A DNA stretch of 64,000 bases, taken from Caryophanales bacterium UBA5729. Its GTDB lineage: Bacteria; Bacillota_I; Bacilli_A; Izemoplasmatales; Hujiaoplasmataceae. The DNA lies in contig DIGF01000009.1 of assembly GCA_002419505.1 (NCBI GenBank), positions 35,694 through 99,693 of the forward strand. The letters run 5' to 3'. The notes under the pieces were generated by a model. It was not told the DNA's origin, did no database searches, and saw only the letters and a list, made by a program, of their open reading frames with translations. Shown piece after piece: positions 50,712 through 58,455 of the stretch; within the stretch, counting starts at the first letter, position 1; each line of letters starts with the position of its first letter. Both the position numbers and the translations under genes were made by a program.

Positions 50712-51902
50712 TCACGACTCTTCAAATTCATCTCTTAGTCTTTTTTCGCCATTAATTTCTCTAAAGCGAGTAATATCTTGAGACACTTCTAAAACTCCGA
50801 GATAATGATTATTTTCATCTCTAATTGCATAGTAACTAATATAAAGAAGTTTTCCTCTAAATTCAATCCAGAACTCTTCAAAATCCTTTTTACCAGACTT
50901 AAAATCGCTGATAATAGCCTCTACTACATGCACGCTTTTGGGTGGATGACAATTTTTAACTAGTCTACCGATCACTGAAGGGGTTCGAGGAAAATGACGA
51001 TTTTTATTATCGTTGTAATAACAGACATAATCGTCTTTATCAACGAATGTTATATCAAAGGGTAAAGTGTTCAACATTGAGGTTAATTGTTCAAAACTAA
51101 CTTTTCCGGTTTCAGTCATAAAGAAACCTAAGTTTTTTGCCATAGAATCTGTTGTTATCGGTTCTAAGTCGTTTTCACAAAAAACATAGCCGATTTCTAA
51201 AGTTTCATTATAAATTCTATTTAGTTCATTATCATCCAAAATTTGATTAGCTACTGGCAAAAGAATTATCTCTTCTTTTTGATTAATGCCAAAAATTAGA
51301 TAATGATAAGTTCCAATATCTTTGATTAATCGCTCGATATCGAGCGATTTACTATTAAGCGACTTAATAATTTCCTTTAGCATAACTCTAGCATCATCAT
51401 GTAGTTCCCATAAGACTTCCAGTGGTTTAGTTGAAGGTAATTTTTGTTCAAGATTCGGAAAAATAATATTCTCAAATTTAATGAATTTATTTTCAAAAGC
51501 AAGACATTTTTCAAATATTCTTAAAAGTTCAGCTTTATACGAAAGGATTTCATCGCGATTATAATACTGTTTAATTTGTGCTAAAGTTGTTTCCATTCTT
51601 CTGTTTTCTGCTAAAAGCTCATTAAAAAGCGCGTGATCTCTTAATTTCGAATGTTTATTGATGCCGTTGTGGAAAACATTTACAAACCGATTTGCCGAAT
51701 CCTTTATCTCTTTGATTGAAAGATTTGAATTATTGCTATAAAAATCTAGATAAAAGATATCCAAAGGATTTAGTTCTAAAATATCCTTTTCATACTCCTT
51801 AAAAATCTTTACTTTTTCATCGGTGTTGCTCGCTGCCAATAATTTCTTCATAAACACATTAATGCGCGTTACACGTTTTTCATCATATTTAAATACTTCC
51901 AT
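50712..51902 (-). CDS. DUF438-like/hemerythrin-like protein with C-terminal PAS domain
   Basis: A 396-residue soluble protein. The N-terminal helical region (about 1-110) is DUF438-like. A hemerythrin/HHE-like helical region follows (about 110-240; FENKFIKFENIIFPNL, VLWELHDDARVMLKEI, NQKEEIILLPVAN). The PAS domain (about 270-385) has LPFDITFVDKDDYVCYYND, then KNCHPPKSVHVVEAIISDF. The second DUF438 gene at 53986 carries the same PAS segment nearly word for word. Such proteins may sense redox, O2 or NO. Start chosen at the second of two ATGs, six bases after AAGGAG. Cotranscribed with the upstream membrane gene. Confidence 0.8.
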   Translation of the reverse strand: MEVFKYDEKRVTRINVFMKKLLAASNTDEKVKIFKEYEKDILELNPLDIFYLDFYSNNSNLSIKEIKDSANRFVNVFHNGINKHSKLRDHALFNELLAENRRMETTLAQIKQYYNRDEILSYKAELLRIFEKCLAFENKFIKFENIIFPNLEQKLPSTKPLEVLWELHDDARVMLKEIIKSLNSKSLDIERLIKDIGTYHYLIFGINQKEEIILLPVANQILDDNELNRIYNETLEIGYVFCENDLEPITTDSMAKNLGFFMTETGKVSFEQLTSMLNTLPFDITFVDKDDYVCYYNDNKNRHFPRTPSVIGRLVKNCHPPKSVHVVEAIISDFKSGKKDFEEFWIEFRGKLLYISYYAIRDENNHYLGVLEVSQDITRFREINGEKRLRDEFEES

Positions 51903-52519
51903 CATCTACTCCTTTTCTTATTTCTTAAAAAATCTTCAAGATATATTAGATAACCAATAATCACAATAAAGGCAATCACCAAGAGGAAATAACCAAACCC
52001 AGCCTCATTAAAATTCATGAAAAAATATGGATAATTCGATTCATTGTTTGTTGTGTTAAAATTCCCGCCTAAGAATACAAAGACAACTGTGAAAAGCCAA
52101 TATAATAGCGGATAAACAAGCCAAAAGAACGGGTCGTATACTCTGATATTACCTTTTTCGTTGAAAAGAATTCGATCAAAAATAACTAATAAAGGTGTTA
52201 AACTATGAAGCAAAACATCAGAAAAGTTATTGGGATTATAAACATTCGCATCAATAGCTGGTCTCAGCATAATATTAAATACCAATCCTGTTAATACTAT
52301 CGCTACTACAACTTGGTTTTCAATAATATTTAGAGTTCGATTTCTTGTTTTTTTAAAAATCAAAACAAGATATATTATCCCTACTAGAAGATTAGATTGA
52401 AGCGTAAAATATGTGAATTTTTGTAATGGATTACCAAAACTGATAATATGAGCTAAAATGCCTATAAAAGCTGATAGTACAATGGCAATTTTAAGAAGTT
52501 TATTATAATCAAATTTCAT
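51902..52519 (-). CDS. Pr6Pr-family six-TM membrane protein
   Basis: A 205-residue protein with six hydrophobic segments (about residues 7-25, 39-56, 68-88, 95-115, 135-155, 176-195). Motifs HIISFGNPLQKFTYFTLQSN and PYFFMNFNEAGFGYFLLV fit Pr6Pr/FAR-17a/AIG1-like proteins, whose biochemical function is not established in bacteria. The TGA overlaps the start of the DUF438-PAS gene. Confidence 0.78.
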   Translation of the reverse strand: MKFDYNKLLKIAIVLSAFIGILAHIISFGNPLQKFTYFTLQSNLLVGIIYLVLIFKKTRNRTLNIIENQVVVAIVLTGLVFNIMLRPAIDANVYNPNNFSDVLLHSLTPLLVIFDRILFNEKGNIRVYDPFFWLVYPLLYWLFTVVFVFLGGNFNTTNNESNYPYFFMNFNEAGFGYFLLVIAFIVIIGYLIYLEDFLRNKKRSR

Positions 52520-52599
52520 TTTGCTTGGTCTCCTAGTATCCTGTTATTTTAAATGTCATAAATATTATATCATAAGATTTTCAGGGTTTTAATCAAGCA

Positions 52600-52632
52600 A
52601 AAAGAAAAACTTACTCATACCGAGTAAGTTTT
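52600..52632 (-). terminator. Intrinsic terminator of trxB
   Basis: Minus-strand stem AAAACTTACTC/GAGTAAGTTTT with a 5-base loop, then TTCTTTTT. Confidence 0.82.
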
Positions 52633-53539
52633 ATAAATATTTTGCTAATAAAGTTACTGCTACCGCTCCATCAGAAACGCTAGAGACGATTTGTCTTAAA
52701 TGGGTATCGCGAACATCACCTACAGCATAGACGCCCTTGACGTTCGTTTCTAAACAGGAATCGGTTTTTATCCAGTTACCTTCAATTAATTCAACGGTGT
52801 CACCAAGAAAATCAACGTTAGGTTTATACCCTACCGCCATAAAAACTCCGTTAACTTCAATTTTCTCAATTTCCTCAGTTATCTTATTTTTAATAACGAT
52901 TCCTTCGACAAAATCCTTACCTGTTATTTCTTCTACAGTCGAATTCCATTTAACTTCGACATTGGCAATTTTTAACATTCTTTCTTGAAGTGATTTCACT
53001 GCTCTTAGTTCATCTCTACGATGAACTAAAATTACTTTTTCGACAATTCTTGATAAGTAAATGGCATCTTCAACAGCTACATCTCCACCACCGACCACAG
53101 CTACTGTTTTTCCTTTGTATAAGAAACCGTCACAGGTGGCACAATAAGTTACGCCAAAACCGTTTAAACGATTTTCGCCAGTTACCCCAAGTTTTTTAGC
53201 GCTGGCACCTGATGCAATAATAACGGTTTTTGCCAAATAACTTGTATTTTCGGTAATGATTTTTTTTGTATCTTGAGTAAAATCAACACTTTGAACCGAA
53301 TCTAACGTAATCTCAATGCCTAAATCGTAAACATGTTTTACCATTTTATCAGCTAGTTCCATTCCGCTCAGACGGTTTAGCCCTATATAGTTTTCCACTT
53401 CAAAAGTATTTGCAATTTCACCGCCAGGTAACCATTTTTCTAAAATCAGAAAATCTAGCATGGCTCTTTTTGCATAAATAGCTGCGCTTAATCCCCCTGG
53501 CCCAGCACCAATAATTATTAAATCATATATGTGTTCCAT
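52631..53539 (-). CDS. trxB: Thioredoxin-disulfide reductase
   Basis: FAD/NADPH enzyme reducing thioredoxin. The 302-residue protein has an FAD site IIGAGPGGLSAAIYAKRA, the redox pair YCATCDG near 134-140, NADPH site VVGGGDVAVEDAIYLSR, the phosphate-binding HRRDELRA, and the C-terminal GVYAVGDVRDTHLRQI. ATG 53539 has GAGGTGA upstream. It has its own -10 (53571-53576) although it follows the DUF438-ybaN genes on the same strand. Confidence 0.95.
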   Translation of the reverse strand: MEHIYDLIIIGAGPGGLSAAIYAKRAMLDFLILEKWLPGGEIANTFEVENYIGLNRLSGMELADKMVKHVYDLGIEITLDSVQSVDFTQDTKKIITENTSYLAKTVIIASGASAKKLGVTGENRLNGFGVTYCATCDGFLYKGKTVAVVGGGDVAVEDAIYLSRIVEKVILVHRRDELRAVKSLQERMLKIANVEVKWNSTVEEITGKDFVEGIVIKNKITEEIEKIEVNGVFMAVGYKPNVDFLGDTVELIEGNWIKTDSCLETNVKGVYAVGDVRDTHLRQIVSSVSDGAVAVTLLAKYL

Positions 53540-53626
53540 CAAATCACCTCATAAAATATGTCCGTTAAATATTATACTATAAATCTATTCTTTTAAAAGT
53601 AATTTCCTCGATGGATTACATGTTTT

Positions 53627-53986
53627 TTATTTCTTGATCTTTACGTATCGATAAAAATACCAATGCTTAAACAAAAACAGTACGATTATAACTATTCTGA
53701 GAAACAGGCTATTGATACTGATAAAACTTATCAACAACATCAAATCAACCGCAATTAAAAGCACCCATTTTTGTTTTCTTGTCATGGTTTTATTGGTTAT
53801 AAAATCTTCAAGATGATTCTTATAGATTTTAGAAGATTTAAATCTATCATTGATTTTGTCCGATGATTTAGAGTAAAAATACGCTGATAAAATTAAGAAT
53901 GGCGTTGTTGGTAAAACTGGTAAGATTATCCCAGCAAACCCAAAGCCCAAAGAAACTGTTCCCAATAACATAAAAATAATTTTCAT
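53627..53986 (-). CDS. DUF454/YbaN-family small membrane protein
   Basis: A 119-residue inner-membrane protein. The DUF454 opening (FGFAGIILPVLPTTPFLILS) is clear, with further TM segments about 75-115. LEDFITNKTMTRKQKW is a typical middle part. Function unknown. ATG 53986 overlaps the DUF438 stop by one base (TAATG), so it is translationally coupled. Confidence 0.85.
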   Translation of the reverse strand: MKIIFMLLGTVSLGFGFAGIILPVLPTTPFLILSAYFYSKSSDKINDRFKSSKIYKNHLEDFITNKTMTRKQKWVLLIAVDLMLLISFISINSLFLRIVIIVLFLFKHWYFYRYVKIKK

Positions 53987-55185
53987 TATTTGGAAACTAA
54001 CCTTTTTTCTCCGGAAAGATCTTGAATCGGTTTGATGTCTTCAGTTATTTCTAATGTTCCTAGATAATTATTATCTTTATCTCTAACAGCGTAGTATCTG
54101 ATAAGCACGAGCATTCCCTTCATATTAATCCAAAAATCTTCATTATCTTTTTCGCCGGATTTAAAACTGTTGATTATCTCCTCGACCACATGTACACTTT
54201 GAGGCGGATGACATAAAGTTACATGTCTACCAATTATCGTCTTTGGTCGCTCAAAAATTCTCTCTTTACCTTGAGTAAAAAACTTAACATATCCTTCTTT
54301 ATCAACAAAAGTTAAATCCAAAGGTAAGGTATTGAAAATGGCGTTGATTTCTACAGCATCTAAAGCTCCTGCATCAAACTTTACGTCTCCAGCATATTCA
54401 GCTTCTTCTTCAACTGTGGTTTGTTCTTGCTTTTTCCAACTTTCTTTTGGTTTTTCAAGAAAATATCCAAGTTCATCAGAACCTTGATCTGCCATGATCC
54501 AATCATAGAAACTCATAATATCAACTAATTTAGGTAAAAGAATATTTTCTTCTTTGATTACCATATCTTTAACTCTTTCAACAACAAGTCTAATCGCTGA
54601 TTTTGTTTCTTCAAAATCAGCATCTTGATTATCAAGCATTTTGTTAATGCGCTTTAAATCAGCTCTAATTTCATCGTCAACGCCCCACATAACTTTTGGT
54701 ATAGATGATATTCCCTTCTTCTCCAAAGCGGGGAAAAACAGATATTCCTTTCTTGCATAGTGCTTGGAAATATTCAACAATCGGTCAATACCTATTCTCA
54801 ACATTAAATATGCAGTTTTATCACTGCGATCAAGATAAGCTTCTAATTCTTCTTCAACTAATGCGAGAATTTGTTTATTCTCATCAGAAAACACTTTTGC
54901 AGGATGTCCTGGGATGCTAGTGATATCTTTAGGTTTGTGAATATCAGTAATATTTTGATTAAATACTGCAGCGTGGACATCACATAAACTTTGAATTTCT
55001 TCAACTTCCATTCCTTCGTCGACTAATTCTTGTTCTAAAGCAACAATCTCTTCTGTAGTAATTTGTTTAAATTCTCTAATAAATTCACTTTTAGCCTCAT
55101 CTAAAGGCATGCCTCCGTGAATTTTTTTTATTAAAATTTTCAGTTGTTCTTTTCTTGTTTTTGAATTATTTATTAATTCGCTCAT
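53986..55185 (-). CDS. DUF438-hemerythrin-PAS protein
   Basis: A 399-residue cytoplasmic sensor-like protein. The DUF438 domain comes first (RKEQLKILIKKIHGGMPLDE). The hemerythrin-like bundle has SKHYARKEYLFFPALEKKG, VMWGVDDEIRADLKRI and MVIKEENILLPKLVD; the usual VMWGxHDEIR His is Asp here. The PAS domain (about 285-390) has LPLDLTFVDKEGYVKFF, then TLCHPPQSVHVVEEI. ATG follows AAGGAGG. A Crp/Fnr-type palindrome (55233-55252) lies about 40-47 bases before the likely transcript start, so the gene is a probable target of the regulator encoded just upstream. Confidence 0.85.
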   Translation of the reverse strand: MSELINNSKTRKEQLKILIKKIHGGMPLDEAKSEFIREFKQITTEEIVALEQELVDEGMEVEEIQSLCDVHAAVFNQNITDIHKPKDITSIPGHPAKVFSDENKQILALVEEELEAYLDRSDKTAYLMLRIGIDRLLNISKHYARKEYLFFPALEKKGISSIPKVMWGVDDEIRADLKRINKMLDNQDADFEETKSAIRLVVERVKDMVIKEENILLPKLVDIMSFYDWIMADQGSDELGYFLEKPKESWKKQEQTTVEEEAEYAGDVKFDAGALDAVEINAIFNTLPLDLTFVDKEGYVKFFTQGKERIFERPKTIIGRHVTLCHPPQSVHVVEEIINSFKSGEKDNEDFWINMKGMLVLIRYYAVRDKDNNYLGTLEITEDIKPIQDLSGEKRLVSK

Positions 55186-55202
55186 AAAAAAACCTCCTTT
55201 TT

Positions 55203-55208
55203 ATTATA
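55203..55208 (-). promoter_or_regulatory. -10 region of the DUF438-ybaN transcript
   Basis: Minus-strand TATAAT (overlapped by TAAAAT at 55208-55213); no recognisable -35 at 17 bases, as expected for an activator-dependent promoter. Confidence 0.45.
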
Positions 55209-55232
55209 TTTTAACAAAAAGGAGACGCGTTG

Positions 55233-55252
55233 TATGTGATTTAAATCACATA
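55233..55252. promoter_or_regulatory. Crp/Fnr-family operator (20-bp perfect palindrome)
   Basis: TATGTGATTTAAATCACATA is a perfect palindrome with the TGTGA-N6-TCACA core. Its centre lies about 41-47 bases before the expected start of the DUF438 transcript, a class II activator position. It overlaps the last codons of the crp/fnr gene. Only one copy was found in the window. Confidence 0.75.
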
Positions 55253-55864
55253 GTTTAGGATATATGTATTTTTTTCAAATTTGATAATATTTTCTGCTTG
55301 AAGTTGCGCTAGGTTTCTTGATAAAGTTTCTCTTTTAATTCCAACTAAATTAGCCAAAACAGTTTTTGAAAATGGTAATTCTAAGATATGTTGATTATCA
55401 TAAACATAGCCAAATTTTTCAAATAACGAATTAAAGGTATTGATAATCTTATCTTTCGATTGAAGACTTGCCGACTGAACTAAGTAATTTTGAAATTGGT
55501 TTGATCTAGTCACTGCGCAGTTTAAACAGCTTTCACGAAAGAATTCATTGCTTTGATATGATTCCAATATTTTCTTGACTGGAATTCTCTTTATAATTAC
55601 CCTAGTTAAACTTTCTGCAGTTGCTAGATATTGATCTTTATTTTGAAGACAAGCTAATAAAGCTATATAATCTCCTGGTCCCATAATTCCAATAATTTTT
55701 TCATCGCCATTTTCTAAATATCTTACCATTTTTATATAACCTTCATTAATGAAGTAAACATATTCCAATCGTTCATTCATAAAGAAAACAAATTGTTTTT
55801 CCATTAAGGTGAGTATCTCTCCTGATAAATAATTATACTGGCAATTCTTACATATCTTTTCCAT
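55241..55864 (-). CDS. Crp/Fnr-family transcriptional regulator
   Basis: A 207-residue regulator with an N-terminal Cys pair (ICKNCQYNY), a cNMP-binding-like beta-roll (GYIKMVRYLENGDEKIIGIM, GPGDYIALLACL), a long dimerisation helix and a C-terminal HTH (LPFSKTVLANLVGIKRETLS). There are four to five Cys overall, but not the clean Fnr cluster spacing, so the signal is open (O2, NO or redox). The ATG at 55870 touches its GAGGT ribosome site; ATG 55864 is better spaced. Probable activator of the DUF438 operon. Confidence 0.85.
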   Translation of the reverse strand: MEKICKNCQYNYLSGEILTLMEKQFVFFMNERLEYVYFINEGYIKMVRYLENGDEKIIGIMGPGDYIALLACLQNKDQYLATAESLTRVIIKRIPVKKILESYQSNEFFRESCLNCAVTRSNQFQNYLVQSASLQSKDKIINTFNSLFEKFGYVYDNQHILELPFSKTVLANLVGIKRETLSRNLAQLQAENIIKFEKNTYILNYVI

Positions 55865-55927
55865 TCTCATACCTCATTAATATTATACAACATTCCTTCT
55901 TAAACATAAAATTATAAACATTTGTAA

Positions 55928-55956
55928 TTTACATCCTTACGAACGGGTGTTAGAAT
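55928..55956 (+). promoter_or_regulatory. Promoter of the nitrilase-like gene
   Basis: -35 TTTACA (55928-55933), 17-base spacer, -10 TAGAAT (55951-55956). A small palindrome TGTAATTTACA (55923-55933) overlaps the -35. The divergent crp/fnr -10 (TATAAT on minus) is at 55882-55887. Confidence 0.6.
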
Positions 55957-55979
55957 TTATATATAAAGAGGGTGAAACC

Positions 55980-56768
55980 ATGAAAATCATTATTATCCAA
56001 AATACCGTCAAAAAAGTGCTGAAAGCAAGCATCGAAAATGTTAAGCAGTTAATAAAGCAAAAATCTTTTGAAAATCTAGATTTTATCGTTTTACCGGAAA
56101 TGTTTACAACTCCTTATCAAATTGACCTTTTCCACGAGTATCAACAAGATAATCATTCTGAGGTGATTAAGTTTTTAAGTGAATTAGCAATCGAATACCA
56201 TGCTTATGTTATCGGCGGAAGCGTCGTCGAAGTTTCAAGGGGAAAATTATATAACACTTCTTATATCTTCAATCGCCAAGGAAAGGTTATTAAAAAATAT
56301 CGCAAAATTAAGCTTTTTTCTGTAATTTACCCAGATGGCACGAGTTTTGATGAGGGTGAAGTACTTGAAGCAGGTCAAGATCTTGGTATTTTTGAAACAG
56401 AATTCGGAATGATGGGAATCATGATTTGTTTTGATATAAGATTTCCAACATTAGCCTTAAGTTTAATGAAGAAACAGGCTAAAGTTATTTTCGTCCCTGG
56501 TGCCTTCAATCAATTTACCGGCCCGTTACATTGGCAGACTACTTTCAGAGCTAGAGCAATTGATAATCAGTTATTTATGGTGGGAGCTAGTCCAAGCAAT
56601 GAGTCATACGGAACTTATAAAACATATGGTCATTCTTTGATTGTTGATCCTTGGGGTAAAATAATTAAAGAGCTTGATGGGAATAGCGGATTTATCGAAG
56701 TTGAAATTGACTTGAATTTAATTGATGAAGTTAGAGAAAAATTACCAATTGTAAAAAACATAAAGTAA
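55980..56768 (+). CDS. Nitrilase-superfamily C-N hydrolase (omega-amidase/NIT2-like)
   Basis: Amide-hydrolysing enzyme of 262 residues. Catalytic triad is visible: Glu in DFIVLPEMFTTPY, Lys in KYRKIKLFSV, Cys in MGIMICFDIRFPTLAL. ARAIDNQLFMVGASPS and YGHSLIVDPWGKII are typical of the NIT2-like branch (deamination of 2-oxoglutaramate and related repair of transamination by-products). ATG 55980 has AGAGGGTG upstream; the earlier in-frame start is inside the promoter. Exact substrate unknown. Confidence 0.86.
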   Translation: MKIIIIQNTVKKVLKASIENVKQLIKQKSFENLDFIVLPEMFTTPYQIDLFHEYQQDNHSEVIKFLSELAIEYHAYVIGGSVVEVSRGKLYNTSYIFNRQGKVIKKYRKIKLFSVIYPDGTSFDEGEVLEAGQDLGIFETEFGMMGIMICFDIRFPTLALSLMKKQAKVIFVPGAFNQFTGPLHWQTTFRARAIDNQLFMVGASPSNESYGTYKTYGHSLIVDPWGKIIKELDGNSGFIEVEIDLNLIDEVREKLPIVKNIK

Positions 56769-56790
56769 AAGAGCAAAGTTTTGCTCTTTT
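56767..56790. terminator. Bidirectional terminator
   Basis: Stem AAAAGAGCAA/TTGCTCTTTT with a 4-base loop, shared by the nitrilase and HAD genes. Confidence 0.85.
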
Positions 56791-57499
56791 ATATTTCATT
56801 ATTTTTGATTTTTATTGCCAATTCTTCCAAAGTTCCTCTTTCGAACTGAGTAATATCAACATTTGCTTTATTATTAAGACAGTCGGTTACTAAAAATGTT
56901 TTAATCCCCAGATCTTGAGCGACCATGTCTTCTACCGCGTCGTTACCGATCATTATCGTTTCATCGGGATCCAAGAGATTTTTCACTAGAATCGATTCAT
57001 AGTAATAAGTGCTAGGTTTAGCGAAATAACTATTTTCGTAAGTGGTAATATAATCAAAATCATCGACTTCTAATCCCGCCCACTTGATGCGCTGATGTGT
57101 AGCGATTGAAGGAAAGATTGGATTTGAAGCAAGAATAATTTTTTTGCCTTTTTTCTTTAAATCATCGATGATTTCTTTTGCGTGTTTAGAGGGTTTAGCA
57201 GATTCAATTACTTTAGCAAATTCAGTGCGATAGAAATCTTCCAAATGTTTTTTTAAGACATCGCGATTATTTTCTTCTGGATGGAAAATCTCCCAAAACA
57301 CGACCTCATTAGTCACTTTGCCGGTGTTTTCTATCATCGCTCTAGTTCCTAACCACAGTCTTTTAATCATCATTTCAGGATCAAGACCTAACTGAGCAAA
57401 CTTCTCAGCTAAAAATCCAAAATACTTTTTCACAAAAGCTTCTTCGTCTAGTGGCAACAAAGTTCCATCTAAATCAAATAAGTAATTTTTTATCATCAT
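56789..57499 (-). CDS. HAD-superfamily hydrolase
   Basis: A 236-residue phosphatase-type HAD protein. Motif I is YLFDLDGTLLPLD (both Asp), motif II IILASNP, motif III Lys in FAKPSTYYYE, motif IV IMIGNDAVEDMVAQDLG. A helical cap lies at about 15-105. The substrate is unknown. Three ATGs in a row are possible; 57499 has the best spacing to AAGGAG. Confidence 0.85.
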   Translation of the reverse strand: MMIKNYLFDLDGTLLPLDEEAFVKKYFGFLAEKFAQLGLDPEMMIKRLWLGTRAMIENTGKVTNEVVFWEIFHPEENNRDVLKKHLEDFYRTEFAKVIESAKPSKHAKEIIDDLKKKGKKIILASNPIFPSIATHQRIKWAGLEVDDFDYITTYENSYFAKPSTYYYESILVKNLLDPDETIMIGNDAVEDMVAQDLGIKTFLVTDCLNNKANVDITQFERGTLEELAIKIKNNEI

Positions 57500-57644
57500 G
57501 CTCATTCTCCTTATGCGTAATTTAACATGTTAATATTCTAATTGCTTTAATTTTAAATGTCAACTAAAGAAATCATTCATTCACTTCAGTTGTAGGAATA
57601 TTTCTTTGATGTTACAATATAATTAATTTGAGGAGGAAATAAAA

Positions 57645-57965
57645 ATGAAACACCTGAACATGAATGATTTAGTTTTTACACTAAACAAATATAACATCAA
57701 TGCTAGAACTTTAGTGGATCATGACAACGCCACTATCAAGAATTTGTTTTTAAATAAAGGTGAAAGAATTCCTGATCATAAAGTTCCCATGGATGTTACC
57801 TTCTTTATTCTTGAAGGATATGGTTCAATTACTATCGGTGATGAAACGGAAAGGGTAAAACCTTATGATGCTTTATTATGTCCACCTAACACTTTTATGT
57901 CTGTCCAGGCTGATAAAGATTCTAATTTATCGTTTTTAAACATTAAAACTCCGGGTTTAAAATAA
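57645..57965 (+). CDS. Small cupin-domain protein
   Basis: A 106-residue single cupin. The cupin motif 1 region reads GERIPDHKVPMDVTFFILEG and motif 2 YDALLCPPNTFMSVQADKD. Only one of the typical His ligands is kept (DHKV), so metal binding is uncertain. ATG follows GAGGAGG. A probable promoter (TTGTAG-N17-TACAAT, 57593-57621 region) lies upstream. Function unknown. Confidence 0.8.
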   Translation: MKHLNMNDLVFTLNKYNINARTLVDHDNATIKNLFLNKGERIPDHKVPMDVTFFILEGYGSITIGDETERVKPYDALLCPPNTFMSVQADKDSNLSFLNIKTPGLK

Positions 57966-57971
57966 TAAAAG

Positions 57972-57996
57972 CAAACCTACATGGTTTGTTTTTATT
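57972..57996 (+). terminator. Intrinsic terminator of the cupin gene
   Basis: Stem CAAACC/GGTTTG with a 5-base loop then TTTTTATTTT; also overlaps the end of the convergent 57992 gene. Confidence 0.75.
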
Positions 57997-58288
57997 TTGA
58001 TCTATTTTGAAAATAAAGAATCAGTGAAGCGACCAAAGAGCCAATAAATGCACCAGCCGCTAGTGAAGCGATAATTAAATACCCTAAAGCGCTCCAATCG
58101 TTAGCAAGCAACCCTAAGGCTCCAAAAACTATTGTTACAACCAGCATTATTCCAGGAATTAAGAAGACTAATTTTAAATCTTTTTTTGCGATAGCTCTAG
58201 AGATAAAATAACTAAATAAACCAAATGCCAAAACAAAAATTATTGCCGGTAAGTTTTGCGTGAAAATATTTGTTTCCAGAAAAAGCAT
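57992..58288 (-). CDS. Small membrane protein with three TM helices, unknown function
   Basis: A 98-residue protein with hydrophobic segments at about 12-30, 40-62 and 68-92, the last Gly/Ala-rich (LIIASLAAGAFIGSLVASLI). Not recognised. ATG 58288 follows AAGGAGG. Short intergenic spacers on both sides. Confidence 0.7.
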   Translation of the reverse strand: MLFLETNIFTQNLPAIIFVLAFGLFSYFISRAIAKKDLKLVFLIPGIMLVVTIVFGALGLLANDWSALGYLIIASLAAGAFIGSLVASLILYFQNRSK

Positions 58289-58455
58289 AAACTATCCTCC
58301 TTCATTTTTTTTATTATATCACGCCTGATGATTTCAATTTAATTTAATTACTTTTTACAAAAAATAACTGCATTTTGATGATAATATTATGTTATTTGCG
58401 CTTGAAAGATTGGTGATTTTGCTTAAATATGGTAAAATTATAGAAGGTGATAAGT

